Assembly: GCA_016711265.1 (NCBI GenBank)
Contig: JADJTI010000006.1
Span: 372,001-436,000, forward strand
From: Austwickia sp.
GTDB lineage: Bacteria > Actinomycetota > Actinomycetes > Actinomycetales > Dermatophilaceae
Reading direction: 5' to 3'
Length of the DNA: 64,000 nt
Under the pieces are notes generated by a model, which worked only from the letters and a program-made list of their open reading frames with translations, had not been told where the DNA came from and made no database searches. Below, piece after piece: positions 62,759 to 64,000 of the stretch. Positions within the stretch are counted from its first letter, which is position 1. The number at the start of each line of letters is the position of its first letter. The position numbers and the translations under genes were made by a program.

Positions 62759-62989
62759 TGCGTGGAGTGAGCCGAACGGCGACGTACCTCACCAGCATTT
62801 CGGGGCTCCGGTACCCAGCCGGTGTGGGCGCGCCGGCTGGCCCACGTGGCGGCCCACCGCCCGGAGGCCGCCACCGCGCTGGGCCCGTAGTTGTAGGCGA
62901 TTTGTGATACCCGCGTGAGTCACCTGCGAAGGGCGCGTCCGATCCTGAATGTGTCGGCGGTTTCTGCCGATTCAGCACAGGGGGGAATT
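62759..62989. other. Intergenic, promoter of deacetylase gene
   Basis: About 230 bases with no gene. AGGGGGGAATT just before ATG 62990 is the ribosome site of the deacetylase gene. Confidence 0.35.
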
Positions 62990-63898
62990 ATGACAATGCG
63001 CAGCGCGATCCGGCTCTCAGCGGCCGTCGCAGCCGTGGGCATCACCGCGGTCGGATGCCTGAACAGTGGGTGGGCGTACGGCGTCGATCCGACGCCCGCC
63101 CCGAAACCCACCCCGAAGGCCACGTCGACGTCCGCGCCGCTGCCTACGCCCGCGCCGACTCCCGCGCCGATCTCGACGGTGAAACCCGCCCCGAAACCTG
63201 CGCCGACCAGCCAGATTCCGCGCAACCCGGTGCGTACCACCGCCAAGGTCGTCTACCTCACCTTCGATGACGGCCCGGACCCGCGCTTCACCCCGCAGGT
63301 GTTGGCGCTGCTCAAGCGATACGACGCCAAGGCCACCTTCTTTGTGATCGGCGCCAGCGCCAAGAAGCACCCGCGCGTGGTGCAGCAGGTGCGCAGGCAG
63401 GGCCACGCCCTGGCCAACCACACCTACTCCCACCCGTGGCTCAACCGGCTTTCGTCGGCTGCGATCGCCGATCAGTTGCGCCGTACCGACGCCGTCATCG
63501 GGCGGACCACCTGCATGCGGCCCCCGGGTGGCTTCGTCACCCGGACGGTCATCGCCACCGCCCGCGCGGAGGGCAAGCAGGTCGTGATGTGGAACGCCGA
63601 CCCGAAGGACTGGACCCGCCCCGGTACGGCGGCGATCGCCAGCCGGGTGATGACCGCAACGCGGCACCGCAGCATCGTGCTGCTCCACGACGGCGGCGGC
63701 CAGCGGGCCCAATCCGTTGCGGCGCTGTCCCAGATTTTGGCCAACCTGTCGGCGCAGGGGTACCGGTTCGAGTCGCTCCCGGCCTGCCGGGTTCCCGCTC
63801 CCAATCCGGTCGTCAAGCCCGCCCCGAAGCCGGTCGTCAAGCCCGCCCCCAAGCCGGTCGTCAAGCCGGCCCCTGCGAACCCGGCCGCCGCCGAGTGA
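62990..63898 (+). CDS. Secreted NodB-type polysaccharide deacetylase
   Basis: A 302-residue protein. The N-terminal signal segment (RSAIRLSAAVAAVGITAVG) ends near C23, possibly a lipobox (AVGC). A Pro/Ala/Lys-rich linker follows (about 33-75). The NodB domain has TFDDGPDP (catalytic Asp and metal Asp), NHTYSHP (metal histidines), RPPGG, and HDGGG late. The C-terminus carries three 24-bp repeats (63806-63877) encoding P-V-V-K-P-A-P-K. It probably deacetylates peptidoglycan or another glycan outside the cell. Confidence 0.9.
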   Translation: MTMRSAIRLSAAVAAVGITAVGCLNSGWAYGVDPTPAPKPTPKATSTSAPLPTPAPTPAPISTVKPAPKPAPTSQIPRNPVRTTAKVVYLTFDDGPDPRFTPQVLALLKRYDAKATFFVIGASAKKHPRVVQQVRRQGHALANHTYSHPWLNRLSSAAIADQLRRTDAVIGRTTCMRPPGGFVTRTVIATARAEGKQVVMWNADPKDWTRPGTAAIASRVMTATRHRSIVLLHDGGGQRAQSVAALSQILANLSAQGYRFESLPACRVPAPNPVVKPAPKPVVKPAPKPVVKPAPANPAAAE

Positions 63899-63921
63899 GC
63901 CGCGACGGCCGTCGTACCCGC

Positions 63922-64000
63922 ATGAACGACGAACCTGGCGACGACGATGCCGATGAACCCGAGGACGACCTGGCCGAAGACACTCAGGACCTGTCGCTGG
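63922..64000 (+). CDS. Start of an acidic protein, truncated by window
   Basis: ATG 63922 opens a frame of 26 codons that reaches the window edge without a stop. The first residues are very acidic (MNDEPGDDDADEPEDDLAED). Too short to identify. Confidence 0.35.
   Translation, partial: MNDEPGDDDADEPEDDLAEDTQDLSL

Overview
The window is about 70% GC by eye and is packed with GTG starts, 4-bp start/stop overlaps and actinobacterial families: mycobacterial-type VapBC pairs, an ECF41-like sigma factor, NarL-type two-component genes, and a hydrogenase-like operon matching the Mycobacterium tuberculosis Rv0081-Rv0087 layout. It is a chromosomal stretch of a high-GC actinobacterium. I see no rRNA, tRNA, CRISPR array or phage structural genes, and I cannot name a genus.

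Layout. 0-8 kb: a possible defence or mobile island with a frameshifted TniQ gene, an overlapping AAA+ ATPase/subtilisin-like protease pair, and a frameshifted Schlafen/AlbA-type gene. 8-30 kb: an accessory region with eight type II toxin-antitoxin pairs (two RelBE-type, six VapBC-type), an intact Schlafen-type regulator, an AAA_14/DUF4143 ATPase, an aminoglycoside-acetyltransferase-like GNAT gene, an orphan broken type I restriction subunit (HsdR) with a Fic gene, and a mosaic of gene scraps (PIN end, ABC permease half, duplicated racemase start). Stable-looking genes are interspersed: racemase, DUF427, histidine kinase/response regulator, TetR with a divergent membrane gene, CPBP protease, TraR/DksA-like protein. 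30-34.5 kb: ECF sigma factor, DUF1059-like protein, broken EamA transporter divergent from a MocR regulator, and DUF421, with two copies of a 54-bp palindromic repeat. 34.9-42.1 kb: a complete Wadjet (JetABCD) anti-plasmid system next to a Fic gene that looks internally deleted. 42-46.7 kb: small metabolic, stress and transport genes and a TetR/oxidoreductase pair. 46.7-54.2 kb: an ArsR-regulated seven-gene operon for a membrane complex related to energy-converting hydrogenases but lacking the NiFe ligands (Ehr type). 54-64 kb: lipoprotein hydrolase, TetR, a 1012-residue protein with a probable permuted NlpC/P60-like fold, a broken MbcA-type antitoxin, a frameshifted drug-resistance-type UvrA paralogue, and a secreted NodB deacetylase.

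Themes. Defence and addiction genes dominate the first 42 kb. Several accessory genes carry conspicuous operators just upstream: a 14-bp-period array at 9553, a 23-bp-period array at 12292, and palindromes at many antitoxin starts. Six otherwise well-preserved genes are each interrupted by one single-base indel, mostly in a short homopolymer. This could be real decay or indel errors in the assembly, and it should be settled before any of them is treated as dead.
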